The notes under the pieces were generated by a model that was not told the DNA's origin, searched no databases, and was given only the letters and a program-made list of their open reading frames with translations. A DNA stretch of 64,000 nt from Marisa cornuarietis (Eukaryota; Mollusca; Gastropoda; Architaenioglossa; Ampullariidae), in contig SMMW01000025.1 in assembly GCA_004794655.1 (NCBI GenBank), forward strand, positions 4,871,001 to 4,935,000, written 5' to 3'. The position numbers and the translations under genes are program-made. Below are positions 35,801 to 48,427 of the stretch, one piece after another. How positions within the stretch are numbered: position 1 is the stretch's first letter; every line of letters begins with the position of its first letter.

Positions 35801-36831
35801 CAAAACCAAGATTGCAGATTTTTCTTAGCAGCGGCTGTGAATTTTTTTCTTGACCTGTTGATGAAAACTAATTTGATACAGGATGAGAAATACTGATTCA
35901 GCTGGGGTAGGAATGAGCTTTTAAAAGGGTTTGAAAATGATTGGACTGTAAATAAGGTAGAGGATAAATATCATATTCTAGATATAATGTTATAAATATC
36001 AAATGCTAAAAGATTACAAGAAACTTTGTAAACCAAATTAGGTTAATCCCTAAATGAGCAGAATGGCCCATGAGATTTAACAGAAACATGTCAGAAAACA
36101 AAAATTATTATCTGCCTTCAAAGCCAAAACCAAGATTTCTTTAATTTAATTTAAACTTAAACAACCAAGCAACACTTGTGTCTTTATTTTTTACTTTCCT
36201 GGTGTTTATCTATTTATTTATTTTTTTTTTTTTTTGCTGCGCGATGAGCATTCTTCCAAATGGATACCTGCGCATTACAAATGGACATCATCATCATCAT
36301 CATCATAATTTTTTTTTTCTACATGTTTAGGCAACTTAAAAAAAGCATAGGCTACCTTTCTGAAGAAGAAATTTTATCCCCAAAAATACTGAGTTGAAAA
36401 GTGAGAAAAAAGGATGAAATATAATGGCTTTAATGCCCCTGCTGTTAGTCTTTTTGCCACATTGTGTATGCGTGTGTGAGAAAAAGGTCGGCGACACCAG
36501 CACACATGATCTACAGCAGTTGCGTCCCTTCGATCTCACAAGCTTGTCGCTAACGCATGTGTGTGTGTGTGTACGCCTGGCACATGTGCACTGGAGCATC
36601 CAGAAAGCATTTTTTTTTAAATTTTCAGTAGTACCAGAAATAATTTGACAAGTTTATATTGCCATTATAATTTCAGAAACAACAATTTATTTAATTAATA
36701 AGTAATTTGAATGGCTATCCCTTTGTAAAACTATTCGACTGTAAGCTGATGTAAAATGTTGCTTCACCTTAAATTCCCTTTTTCTTCAGTGTTTCTGCTT
36801 TGAGGAACAAAGACTGAATCCCCATGAGCAG
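32808..36831 (+). CDS. COX11: Cytochrome c oxidase assembly protein COX11 (exons 1-4; 3' end not found)
   Basis: Exons 32808-33212, 33467-33622, 35594-35719 and 36790-36831 are joined by phase-0 GT-AG introns, giving 243 residues. The ATG at 32808 (AGGAATGG) is the first in frame after an upstream TGA. Residues 1-100 are basic and rich in Leu, Ser and Arg, as in a mitochondrial presequence. One membrane segment (VIIYVCAAGIFMLGMSYAG, about 108-126) precedes VPLYRMFCQ. Then come ATGLGGT, VRFNADV, WNFKPQQTEV, PGETALAFYTAKNPTD, NVVPFEAGQYFNKIQ and the copper-binding CFCF motif in FCFEEQRLNPHEQ. COX11 is anchored in the inner mitochondrial membrane and delivers copper to the CuB site of COX1. The expected final exon (VDMPVFFYIDPE-like, ~40-50 residues) was not seen downstream. 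Intron 2 holds nested LINEs. Confidence 0.93.
33717..35218 (+). mobile_element. RTE-type LINE 3' portion in COX11 intron 2 (outer element)
   Basis: Plus-strand frames read VKEFAYLGSKVSADGDCEQEV, KANQAFAMLKPIWRTT (33760-33902) and, after an insertion, DLSSHTKIRIFKSNVLSVLLFGSE, KKLEVFQTKCLRHI, LRWTPQGKRNRGRPKEM and ARWHKED (34726-35205). These are the connection and C-terminal regions of an RTE reverse transcriptase. A 13-bp direct repeat GATGATAAATAAT at 33717-33729 and 35206-35218 may be its target duplication, although the second copy overlaps the element's TGATGATAA tail. The element is 5' truncated and is interrupted by the element at 33903-34717. Confidence 0.85.
33903..34717 (-). mobile_element. 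RTE-type LINE inserted into another RTE LINE (inner element)
   Basis: This 815-bp 5'-truncated copy is on the minus strand. It encodes FADDIALLSHRHQDMQEKT, AGNLGLKVSAKKTKSIRV, VDSFTYLGSKMSN (34690-34430) and, near its 3' end, RIALRWTPDGQRKRGRPKET. Its 3' tail is (GATT)n (plus-strand 33903-33923). Perfect 8-bp target duplications AACCACTG flank it at 33895-33902 and 34718-34725. Removing the insert and one duplicate restores the outer element's frame as WRTTDLSSHTK. The FADD box is intact in sequence but the copy is far too short to be active. Confidence 0.92.
36225..36310 (+). mobile_element. Solo LINE/SINE 3' end with (ATC)n tail
   Basis: The segment reads GCTGCGCGATGAGCATT, then CTGCGCATTACAAATGGAC followed by seven ATC units (36286-36307). 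It resembles the GCGCTATANAAAT-microsatellite ends of the CR1/L2-like copies at 18.6 and 23.9 kb, so it is probably a very short 5'-truncated insertion or SINE tail in the same tail class. Confidence 0.45.
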
Positions 36832-39800
36832 GTATGGACAGTTTCATTTACGTCTTCACTCAAACTTTCTTTCTGCCGGAGGTAGATCTTTGCCAGATTT
36901 GTTAAGAATAATGGAGCAGAAATACATTTATTAAGACTAACTTTATTCTGGCGTCTGATATGATACTGATAGAGGATTTTTGTATGCATGATACAGGTGT
37001 TAATACTCTCTTATTAAATGATTTTAAATCACAACAGTCCAGCAGTGGCATCTTGGTTTGCTGTGACGTACAGCATCAAAAGAATCATAATGAAGCATGA
37101 CAGATTCTTGCTCTTTTCTTTTAATCAACATAACAGCAGAGCTATAGATCTTGCTTATGTTCATTAAAAAAGATGAGGGATCAGGGACAGAAAAATATCA
37201 AAATCATGTTCATTTTCTATTTTTTAGGGACAACTTTTCAGTTACATTTTGCATTTGCAGCAAAAATAAGGCTGTTTTCACTTGCTTGCTGATTTCTTTC
37301 ATTTTTAGCAGCATTCAAAATTATGCCTAAAAGCATACTTTTATACAAAGTGTGATTTAGAGAATGTTATATCATAAAGCCTTCTTTTTCACATTGCCTC
37401 ATCTTGTGTCTGCCTGCCTGTTACCCCATTTCTTTTCTTACATGAAAGAAAAAGGTTATTTTTGTTTTAGAGTAGTCCTCTCACTCAGTCTGATTCTTTC
37501 AGATTATGTTAGACCCTGTATTAGAATATATGAGTGTATGTGCATGCACATGTACCCATATTTTCATCAATATTATGACAGATTTTTATAATATTTTATA
37601 ATAATTTTTTGCCAAGTAAAGTTAAGAAATCTGTGAGTGCTAGAATTTTTTTTTTTTGTAAAATTATTTTTCAGGTATTTTGAACAGTGTTTTATACTGT
37701 TCCAAAAATTTAGACTATTTCACAGAAGTGTTTTGACAGCCTTATATACATTTATGTGTGCCTAGGAAATAGAATATGTATAAAAATAATTATGGGTTTT
37801 TATAATTATGAGCCAAGCTGAATGCACTTTACAATATAACAATATATAGCAGTTGTGTGCAAGGTGTAAACATGTATAAGTGTGTGTGTGTGTGGATATA
37901 TATACATAGAACTGGTAGATTAGTGGGAGTTAGATTGTAAGTCTATGACAGTGGTGGGTGACAGGAAATATGAAAGGTTAGATAGTGTCTTGCTGGCAGG
38001 CTCAGAATGTGCCTTTTATTTTGAGAAAGGGGCAAGATGAAGGAAAACAGTGTATTAACAGATCAATATTGACAGCTAAAATCTCTGATGAACAAGTAAC
38101 CAAACACTGAGCCACCTGTTCTTGGGTTTATGCTTTTGTAGGACCATATTTTTGAGTCATTGTGACACAGAATAAGATTATTGGAAAAAAGTGTCTTTTT
38201 TTTTTGTCAACGTGCATTGTCCTTTGTTCAGCAAAGGAACTGGCAAGATTCTCGTTTCCAGCAAGGTGAAGTAGGATGAGGAAGTACGAAGGAGTTTGGG
38301 CACTGTTATCAATCCTGTATTTAAACTACAAATAGCCATGTAACTATGTAACAAACAGAAAATATAAATGTCAAGTTTGATCCCTTAAACATAACAATGC
38401 TAGCATTAGATTTTTTTCATCATGTTTATATATGTGAAAAGATATATAAAAAGTGGACAATAGGAATATGAGAATGATTAATTGCCTAGCAGTTTGTTTT
38501 TAAAAAAATTGTGGAGACAGGATGCCAAACACTAAAATAACCCAGAATCCAAGCTCCCACTTCCACAGGAAAACATATGATCCAGTAAATCTCTCTTTTC
38601 GGTAAATGCCTTCTATCTCCATACAAAAAATGTGTAATCAGCACAGGATGGAGGGTTGAAACAATGATGTACTGTGCACATGGGGGACATAGGTTGAGAG
38701 GGAGGAGGAGTTTGTGTTCTTAAAGCTGGAGTTGGCCAGTCCATGTTTCCACTGGCATGAGTACAGGGGCTAACAATCTTACTTAATCCATTGCTTGATC
38801 CTTGAGGCACAGTGTGCAGAGGAAGCAAATATTGATTTTGAATGTGGGATTTGGGGGAGGGAAAGTGGAGAGAGGCTAACAAACATGGCTTACTCCCCAT
38901 CTTCACAGCAACCCTCTTCACTGGAATACCAGTTCTGGTGGATTTGTGTGTGCATGCATTTGTGTGCATGTGTGTGTGCATGTATGCATACAGGCTTCAA
39001 TGCAGTGAACATGCCTCTATGCCTCTTTCCACCACTCATTCTTGTAACTGTCAATGTGTGCCACAAAGAGAACAGATATAAGTATTCATTTATTCATAAG
39101 CATTTAGCACTGGGAGCTAAACACGAGCAGGAAGTAAATAGTTCAGTGTCTTATTTTGTCAAACATTTGTAAGAAATAAACTTGCCCAATGGTTGAGACT
39201 GCACCGCAGTGGAACACACGAGGGAAGCTGTGAAAGTGATAGCAAGATAGGGCTATGGTGAATATAAGAATTACCTGGGGACCAAAACGATCATACCCCT
39301 AAGCGCATTGGACAATGAGGACAGAGTGCACAAATTTGTAAAATCACTCACTGACCCAATGAGGTCTCCATGACACCTGAGTTGCTAGAATATATGCAAA
39401 CACATTTTTTTCAGAAAGAACGTTCAGTCTGGCACCCCTTCGGCCAAGCCCCTTGCAGTTCACAGCACCAGAGCACCGTATAGTCGCTCGAGAAGCGCCG
39501 TAAACAAGATAACATGAGGCGATAGCTCAGATAAGACAGACGTGGCGAAGGAAGCAGGGTAGCAGATTCCCCTAACAACTTCTCTTATTCAGCTGCGGTA
39601 GAGGGAGAGGAGTAACTTTCTCTGTCAGCTTGTGAAGCGTAGTCTCACGACAGGACTGGGTTGGTTATCGCCATCTCAACTGGCCTTTGTTTGCTGGTGC
39701 AGAGACTTTAGTGTCTCTGGCTGGTGCTAGCTTTCACCTGCCCCACAGCTGTATTTCTACTGCCTGCAGCGGTAAGCGGGAATGTGGCGTAAGGGACCGA

Positions 39801-40361
39801 TGGACACTGTGTCGTCAACAGGAAACGAGAATGCGCGCGTGTCAGCACGCACACGCACGTACGAACGCGCGCACGTAGCATCTGTACAGCATCCGCTTTC
39901 TTATCACATTTATAAGAGCTTCCTTTGATGTTCTTACTAAATCCTTGTTCAGTGTTCAGGCTCTCAATCCTTTTGTTTCAACAATAAATAAATGGATTGG
40001 GGGCAATTATTCATTCAAATCTGCACCTTGAAAATGTTCCAGCATCACTTGCATTCTTTACATCTGCATTTCCCGCGCCTTCTGATTTGGAGCTTTGGCC
40101 CCTGAGCGGAAACACGCGCACGCACATGTGAGAAAGTGAACTTCCCCGTAGCAGCCTACGGCTAATCTCCACGCTTCTGATGCCTTGTCACAGGCTCAGA
40201 ATAATCGTTATTGTTCCCATGTTCTATGTTTAGACTGGCGGTCTGATAGTCTGGGGCACAGTGAAGGCTGCTTCCCATTGTTGTTGCAGAGTTTGTTGAG
40301 GTATTTTTTCTTCTTCCCAGTATGAAGCTTTGCTAGTGTACAAATGCTGCAACTCTGGATA
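36832..40361. other. Downstream region of COX11 exon 4 without recognised genes
   Basis: After the donor at 36832 (CAG|GTATGG) the sequence is AT-rich with short simple repeats (a TG-rich run near 37880, T-tracts, CA/GT-rich 38940-38990 and a CG/CA-rich alternating run at 39830-39875). I searched by eye for the missing COX11 C-terminal exon and found no acceptable match. Open frames here are short and low in complexity. If the last COX11 exon exists, this is part of a very long intron. Confidence 0.4.
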
Positions 40362-40519
40362 CAGTGGCGTAGGAAAATGCTCGGCTTTGTTGGGGCAGGG
40401 GTTGGGGGCAAACTCCATGCAGGCAGTGAACGACGTTCACATTCTTGCTTCCTCGGTATCTTTTTTGAGGGAGCGGATGCCCCCTTGTCCCCCCGCCCCA
40501 CCTGGTTCCTACGCCACTA
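40362..40519. mobile_element. Short terminal-inverted-repeat element (MITE-like)
   Basis: AGTGGCGTAGGAA at 40363-40375 is mirrored exactly by TTCCTACGCCACT at 40506-40518, bounding about 158 bp. The interior is G/C-rich at both ends (TTGTTGGGGCAGGGG, CCCCCTTGTCCCCCC), extending an imperfect fold. Flanks share only a partial GGAT match, so no clean target duplication is visible and the superfamily (hAT or piggyBac-like) is undecided. It has no coding capacity. Confidence 0.55.
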
Positions 40520-41049
40520 GGATGGTGTAAACGATTCTTGTCTCTTATTTTTTGAGAAGCGCGTCTGGTTTTACTAAGTATGAATAAAGTATGAATAATT
40601 CGTTTTTCTCTGCCCACTTTTATTTTTAGATGCTAAAAGTCCAAACCAGAGGAACGATGTCAAAAGATTAAGACTTTGAAAATCGGGTTCTGAAATGAAG
40701 GTAACAAGGAACCTACATCTTACCTGACACGTCCTCCTGCAGGCTTCATGGTGCTTCTTTAACCTTCCTCAGAAAGCAATTCAGATTGTCATTTTAGTGG
40801 TCGCCGCCGACTGGGTAATGACTTTCGAGCGGGAAGTCGGTTTCGAAAACAGTATAGATAAATAATGTTAAAAGAATAAAGGTAGTCCACTAGCATTAAG
40901 ACGTAAGGTAGTGAGGTATTAGAGACTGCATTTTCGGGGATCAGGGTTTTGTTGTTGTTGTTGTTTAAAGACTTTTTTTTGTTTTGTGCCTATCGCCTTA
41001 TCCTCGCTGCCTTTCCTGCCCCAGCCTCAATCTTTGAGTGGTCGTACAT

Positions 41050-41105
41050 TGCTTTCGCCATGATATAGCCTTAGTTGTTGACATGGCGTAAAACGCCAGT
41101 TAACT
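41050..41105 (+). mobile_element. SINE central-domain fragment
   Basis: CATGATATAGCCTTAGTTG followed by GGCGTAAAACGCCA matches the body of the DRG2-intron SINE (27410-27450) in the same orientation. TGGCGTAAAACGCCA is a near-palindrome. No A/B-box head in this orientation is visible upstream, so this is a truncated copy or part of a rearranged one. Confidence 0.55.
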
Positions 41106-41174
41106 GTCCCAGCCCTCGAGGGTGTCAGGTAGCAATCCAACAGCTAGGCCAACTGGGGTAAATAGGATGCACCA

Positions 41175-41308
41175 CACGGGTATCAAACCGGCTAGTGTGC
41201 TTCCTCAGGGCTTGGACATGACTATATTACTATGTAACTTCGGAGTTATATTACTATGTAACTTCGTGCTCTAACCATACGTACACTAACCACTCAGCTA
41301 TCCGCTTC
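41175..41308 (-). mobile_element. tRNA-like SINE head with an internal tandem duplication
   Basis: On the minus strand, GCGGATAGCTGAGTGGTTAG contains an A box TAGCTGAGTGG (41300-41290), and GGTTTGATACC (41189-41179) is a B box. The boxes lie about 100 nt apart, longer than in a tRNA. Part of the excess is explained by a perfect 20-bp direct duplication (TATATTACTATGTAACTTCG, plus-strand 41223-41242 and 41247-41266, 24-bp period). It faces the SINE domain at 41050-41105. Confidence 0.5.
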
Positions 41309-44300
41309 CCACACAGTGAATGTGCTCACTTGAACGCGATCTGGGATTTAGTTTGCTTCAAGGCCTCTCTGCACTACGTCCCACGGGAGTCCAAACTACC
41401 CGTTTGGCAGGATAGTCGTCGTTTGTGGAGGCTTAATTTTCGATGTAGTTGGGTGACTTGGGCACGAAATGATAAGTCCGAAATATCAAAAGAGGGAAAA
41501 TCTTAGCTAAATATGACGCCATACTTATTTTGGCTGCTCATGTCATCGCCATGGTTTGAAATTTCACGAACAAATGGAATTCCCCTTCCATGCCTAACAT
41601 TGTGACGTAGAGCAGGCTCAAAATCCAAGTATGTGTGTTATGACAAGACAGATTTTTTTTCTTTATTTCTTCTTCTTTTTTTTCTTTTTTTGAGCACCAA
41701 ACAGAGCGTTTTCAGTATTCATCGGCCGCGATCGAAGTGGAGAACCTGAAGGTGTACATTATAACTGTGCGTTACCGTCATATAATGAGAAAACGGACAA
41801 GGCGGGGCTTTCTGTGTTACCAGTGGCTACAGCATGTGAAGTGTGCTATCTTTTGAATCAGCCCCCCTGACACGCTTGCAAGCACTAATTACTTTCTTCT
41901 CGGCATCTAGGTGCGACTTGTGACCGTGCCACACAACTCCCCCCCCATCCCCCCCGACTTGCCCAGCAGATAGTGTCTGTGATCTACATCATGAATAATG
42001 AGTGAAATAAAGCTAGTCAACGCTTGCTAGTTTTCGTCAGACAAGACAGCGTTTCGCTAACCACGCCAGTGAGTGCCTGATAAGAGGTGCCGCTTATAGA
42101 GCTGATATTTACGTGGCCTATTCCTCGCTCCCAAGCCACATCGAGCTTCACACAAGTATACCGAGTGCCCCAACAGATGTGCTTGGCTTGCACAATCACA
42201 CGGAGGAATTGATCAGACCCCCACCGATGCTGTTAAATGAAGTTGGCTGATGAATATTTTAACACACGTTCTTAAAGTCTTGATTATTTGCCACACAATT
42301 TTTCTTTGCGCCGTAAAGTTATTACAAGATTCTAAAACATAAGAATAGAGTGCAAACATCTAGCGCTATGTTAAATACCGAAGTGTATTATTTTCTTGGA
42401 ATTATGATTTGTGTATATTCTGCTGTATGAGTTCTAATATTAGCAGCGTAGTAGTGAATCTTTTCCCAGACAAATCAGAATGATGGCAAAGTAACTTTTC
42501 ACATAGCACACTTTTCTGATTGTTATCCTTGTTTTCTTTAAAAAGAAAGGTCACATCATTACCTTTCTTGATCTTTTTTATTTAATCATTACACCTTATC
42601 AACTTTTATGTTGCTATTTAAAGCCTGCGTTGTGTGCCAGAAGTTCTTCTCACACCCTTCTTATTCCCTTTCTCCGTGCTAATCGTAAAGACCATCCTTG
42701 TGGAAACACTACTCGCTGCCAGTGCTAGGCTTCTAGCACTAATTTCGTAGCCAGAATGTAGAGGATGAGACGATTTAAAGTCGAAAAATTTCTTGCAGTG
42801 CAGCAACTTGTAAACAGGGGTGGGAGTGTAAAGGAAAAGGGGAGGGGCAGTTAGGACGATGGCTGTACGTGTGGACGGTACGTGTGCGTGTTCTGATGAG
42901 AAAAATAGTTGGAGGGGGGGGGGAGGGGAAGAGAATGAAGATAAGATGCATGTGCGGCTGGCTCACGCTTGGAGACCCAGCAAGGTCTCGTGCTGTCATC
43001 TGGAAAAGTCATCAGCAATTGATGGTGGTGAACCACAGACCCTGTATACACAATCTATTGCGTGCTGTCGAGTGAGAGGAATCTTCCAGGGTCGTTTATT
43101 CACACGGCAGATGACTGCGTTAGGAATGGATTAAAACAAAGGTTTCTACATCATTACGTGCTGTCCACCTCCTTCCCTTTTGCTTGCCACTTCCCACCAG
43201 CGAACATGTTCGTTTGATCTCTCCTGCCAGGCTTTGCGCTTTGAACCAGATCTAGTTGTTGTTGCAAATCAGGAAGAAAAAGTGTAAAGTTAGGGTCACA
43301 GAGGTCACAAGAAGCTTGTGTGCTAGGCAAATCGGGCGCAGAGGGCAACAAGCACAGTTGGACGACTTCCTCCACAAAGTTGCCAGATGAGTGTGCCAAA
43401 ACGTGTAAAACCGCGATTACATTCATACGCGTTGCACACGCATCTCTGCTGTTTTTTTTTTTTTTTTTGGTCACTCACACCCACCCATCCCTGCCAGGCC
43501 GTCTCCATCAAGGGGCAGCATGACTAGCTGGCCCTTCATCTTCTTAGCAAGCTCTCTCTCTCACAGTGCTGCGACTTCATCCTCCATGCTCTTACCGTAG
43601 CTGACATAATTGCATAGATGCCCGTTAGGTGTCTGGTGGTTGAGGTGGGCGTGAGCCTGAGACCAGCGCTGCAGAAGTTAACGATACCTTCTGCTGTCGG
43701 CAGTTGTTTAAAACATACTTTTTATAGAAGGTCGGGGAATGGGGATAGAAATACACGTGGTTTGAAGTAGATTCCATCCTGGTGTGATCTCACTGATATA
43801 GTTTGTCAAGTGTTAAAGTTTTGACAAGAATGTTGGGTTTTGTTTTGTTTTCTGAAAAGCAATTACAAGTGTTGTTTGTTCTCCTCTAGCTCTGGAACGG
43901 TACGAAATTATTTGCTTATCATATTTAGGGAAATAATATCTGATGAACTAACCGCATTTACTGATTTTCATCTTGCACTTTTTGCATGCTGGTGAAGATT
44001 CGTTATTTTAAAACGGTGGGCTTTTCTACCCTTGATTTTTGTTTTCTATTTGACACTTTCATCACTTAGTATTCTGAACTTTAAAGCGTCACAAAAGAGG
44101 TGGGGAATGTCATGGAAAAACTCTCTTGGGCCCGTACGGTTATTTGTGGGAAGAACATCATTTACTGCACACACGGACTCGTAATATCGCACGTGTCGTC
44201 ACGATCTCGCAGTTACACCATTCCATCTTGTCACATGACCTGTTTCCAATCGCGATCACTGCAGTCTGCTTCACGCCAGTAAATGTCTGAGAGCAAGCTT

Positions 44301-45239
44301 ACCTTCTGACGATACGTTTCGCATTTTGTCAGTTTGTCACGTGTTTCCCTGGACTGTGGTGTGTGTGTGTGAGAGAGAGAGAGAAAAGAGAGCCCTTCTG
44401 CCATGTAAACCAGGCTTGTAGCTTTACAATGCAAACTGTCTTGCTTCAGTCGGGTGCAGTTTCCATCGAGCACCGGCCGCTTAGCTACTCAGCTGTGACC
44501 AATTGATGGAGCCACTAGCTATCTGCATACATTATCTAAAGTGATTTTAAAATGTTCGCTGTCTGGTTCCGCGCGGTCACAGAGGTAGAATGAACTCATC
44601 AGTCCTCTGAATGGCGCCCGTTTTCACGCCAATAAATTGCAGTAAGAAGTATTTCAATAAATTGCAGTATGCGATGTCTGTATATTGTAATGAATAATCA
44701 ATAAGGGCCTTTCAAATCTTGTAGGTGTTTATGTAGGGGTGGGGGAAGCTGTTATGGATTTGCTGTGATCTTGATTCAAGCCGCGTAAACATTGGTCTCC
44801 TGCCTTTAGGGGACATAGGCACTGCTCATGATGTGTTAGTGTGTGTAGACCGTGGACACAGACAAGCTTTAGCGGTCATGGTGCTTCTTTGTTAGCTTTA
44901 GTGGAGAGGTAGACGCTGCTCTCCAAATTAAAATCAGCAGCAACAGGATGCTGGATATTATTTGCCCTGCTCAGAATTTTCGCGAATATCTGCCTGGCAT
45001 CGTGCTTATCGGAGCGTGGCGAGGCCTGAACTCACTCACCTCCTTTATCACCGCCGCCATCTGTCCTCTTGTCATCTCACAAACAGGACTGGAGATGGCA
45101 CCAAAATGGAGTCTGTGCCATCCACATGCATAGACAATAATTATAATCTAGCATATCTGCTTTCTATTACAGATTTATGGTGTGTCTTACTACTTTACTT
45201 TTCTTTCCATGCCAGTGATACACGCTGACTCACTACTCG

Positions 45240-46115
45240 CCTACAGCAGATGAAAAGCCCATGTGGCACTAGAGGTCTCATGTCTCACACGCTCGTTATT
45301 CTGATATTGTTGCTACAAACACTGGATCTCTGCAGGGCTGTTGTCTATCACCCCTGTTGTACATCATGTACATCGACAGCTGCAGAAGTACTAAGGAGAA
45401 TAATTATATTGTTGAATTCTCTGATGATACGACATTGTTAACCTTGTTGAAGGGGTATAAGCAAGGTCATGGCAAATAGATTATCAAATGCTCTACATGT
45501 GTGATGAGAACTTTCTGGAAATAAATGTAGATAAGACAAAAGAGATGATCATAGACATCAGAAAAATAAAAGTTGGTGGTGTTGTATGTGGCACAATACA
45601 TGATAAGCCCGTTGAGATTGTTGACACCTTCCGGTCCTTGCCACTGCTTTTGATTGCCAGCTTAAATGTGATGTAAACAGTGAACATTTTGTTAAACACT
45701 GCCAGCAAAGACTCTACTTTCTTCACAAGCCGGGCAGTTTTTTTCAGTCAGCAAAGTAATTTTGAGCCGTTGTTATCAGTCATTCATAGAAAGTCTTTTA
45801 TCTTTTTCCTTTGTGTGCTGGTTCCGCAGTCTGTCTCCCCATGATAAGAACAGTTTGAACAGCATTGTCAGTTAATGTTATAAGGCATCTAAGGTAATTG
45901 GTGTCAGGCAGAGGGATTAAGCTTCCATGTGTGATCAGCAAGTTGTCAGAAAGGCGTCCTGTATTTTGTCCATACCAGAACACGTACTAGCAGGAGAATT
46001 TGTTTTATTGAGCTCAGGCAAACGGTATGCTATGCCTGTATGCAGAAGTAACAGGCACTTGAAATCGTTTGTTCCCTCAGCAGTAGCTGGTTAACCAGAG
46101 AAATTGTAAGCAAGT
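45240..46115 (+). mobile_element. CR1/jockey-superfamily LINE 3' portion, frame-broken
   Basis: Plus-strand frames read LQGCCLSPLLYIMYIDSC, VEFSDDTTLLTLL (a decayed YADD box), ENFLEINVDKTKEMIIDIRK, VEIVDTFRSL, QRLYFLHKLGSFSVSK, SFIESLLSFSFVCWF, SLSPHDKNSLNSIV and LLSSGKRYAMPVCRSNR. This is the palm to C-terminus order of a non-LTR reverse transcriptase. It differs in sequence from the CR1/L2-like family at 24-26 kb. Several frameshifts and stops mark it as dead. The stretch 41.3-45.2 kb before it shows no gene or clear repeat beyond simple sequence (for example TG/GA repeats at 44360-44385). Confidence 0.75.
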
Positions 46116-47602
46116 GTAGCCAGTGGGATTGGTTTTTGTTTATGGTTTGTTTGTTTGTTTATTTATTTTTTATTTTTGTTTTATTTTAGTTTAGGTTTCA
46201 CAACTGAGAAGAACTATGTTCAATACACTCTGATGCTTCCTTGAAAACAGTGACAACCTAAAACTCATTACACTTTCGTAGGGCATTTCATATTGATGCG
46301 GAAATAGGACTATATTATTTGTCGAGAAAATTCTCTCTTTGGGTAATTATGAAAGTATGAAATCCGATTATCTCTGTCATTTGTATTGTAATGAAAGTAT
46401 CTTTGTTGATTAGGCAAGAACCGTCGAGGCTTCTCTTCCTTGTCCGTCGCGGACGCTAAAGGTCAGAGGTCGTGGGGAGGAGGAGATTGGGGTATGAGGT
46501 GAAAGAGCCGCAATATACGGGGGGGGGGGGACGCTGGCGTGCTAGTCGGTATTAGGCCTGTAAGGTTTGATGTGAGCGAGAGTTACTTGCCCTTACTTGA
46601 GGTAAACAAACACGATCAAGACTAAGCGGCTGTGTGCTGTCAGTGAGACAACATCACATTTTTAAGCATTTAAAAGCTCTTTTCACAAGATTTTTTTCTG
46701 TGAAAAATACATGGTCATATTCTGTGGAATAATCTACTAATAATAATATAATTTGTGTTTGTTTTTTTTTGTGTTTTTTTTTTTTAGCTGGCTAATAAAT
46801 CAACACAACTTAGGCCTACTAAAAGTCCCTATACTGTCACAGTTGTAATTGGCTTACTGATAGTAAGTGGCGCCAACTCAAAGAATACCGTCTCATTGCC
46901 TTCAAGACTTTTATGTAGGTTAGTCAAAATATTGGCAACACCAGCTGTATGTGCCTGTTTATATTTAATAGAAATAACAGTCGAAAAAATAATTATTCTA
47001 TGAAATTTTATTTCACGGAAGGGCTGTTCATTTTGTACAGTTTGTTCAAAACAAGCATAAAATATTTCATAGAAAGGAAATAGAAAAACAAAACAGAAAA
47101 AAACTAATTATGGACTGCATCATACAGTACCCCAAATTTAGTAATTTTTCTGATTGCAAGATCTAGTAAAAACTGGTAATGTAAAATACTAACATATCAG
47201 TTTAATTAATTTTGATAGGTGGTCCTTTCATTTGCACTACTTCTCTAAAGTTACAAAATCCTACATTTATCCTAAAAGTCATAAGCTTAGTTTCTTTTTG
47301 TCTGTTTGGGTACGAATCCTGTGATAGTCAATTATTTTAAGAATGTTAAATCATTATTGTTAAATAAAACACTTTGGTGACTTTTGAAAATGAATCAAGG
47401 CAAAGAGATAACTAACACAAGATTCAAGGAGAGTTTTGTTAAGTCTGAAAAGGTCATAAACTTGGACAGTGCACGGGTTCAATGCTTATCTGCAAACTAT
47501 CAAGCTAAATTTAATTTTGTGGTTACTTCTGAAAAGATATTTTTAGCTTGTTTTTTACTTAGCACCTTTATGCTGCTTATTTGTCTCTTACTTTTGTGTA
47601 TG

Positions 47603-47633
<31 letters not shown>

Positions 47634-48427
47634 TCAGCGCAACACACACACACACACTGGTTGATAGAAACACAAAGATCTTCATCAAGATATTCATTTA
47701 CACATATAGATGTTTGTCAGTTTTTTTTTCAATTGTCACTTGTATTGTTTGACAGAAAGAGCAGCATCTCATGATGCTACAGATCTCTTGTTCAAATCAT
47801 ATATCATCAATGTTCTGTTTTATGGTCTATTGTAAAAGTAGCTGTCTAGGAAATGTTAAAAGATGTTTGGAAAGAAGCCTGGAACTTAGTTCCCATCCGT
47901 TTGAATCCTGCAGTTAGGATAAACTAACCATTTTTTTTAAATAAGGCTTATGAATTTTTCTTCCTTAAAGTTAAGCTTTAGGAGGACTATTAAAATCATC
48001 AGTTATTTTTAGAGAAAATTTGTACTCCTGTCTTATATCATATCATTTTTTACAATTAATTTTAAGATTAGAATATTATAATTGAATGTTCATCCACCAC
48101 TTACAAACTTCTGAAATCCACGGGTCAGTTTTAATTACACTAGGTTAAAAGTCAGGGTTCTATCTTAGTGTCTCCCTGTGTGTATATATATATATATATC
48201 TTGATTTGTATGCTTATATATGACAATCTAAACCGTGATGAACTATAAATAATCCTATATTAAATTTAAATTGATTATCAATGTTTGTTAAAAGTACAAA
48301 ACAATAACACACAAAGTTATAGACCTTTCCTTACATCTAAAATTCAGTTCATCCGATTTTTGTCACCACATACTTTTCCACAAAACAGGATGGATAACAT
48401 ACATCTTTTAAGTACGATATTTATATC

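Noticed and set aside
39008..39075. Frame reading VNMPLCLFPPLI as the missing COX11 exon (VDMPVFFYIDP)
   Set aside because: Resemblance stops after a few residues, and neither the expected YIDPE nor the following segment is present.
47384..47752. 122-codon plus-strand frame with a hydrophobic stretch
   Set aside because: The C-terminal part is encoded by a CA microsatellite and no family pattern is visible.
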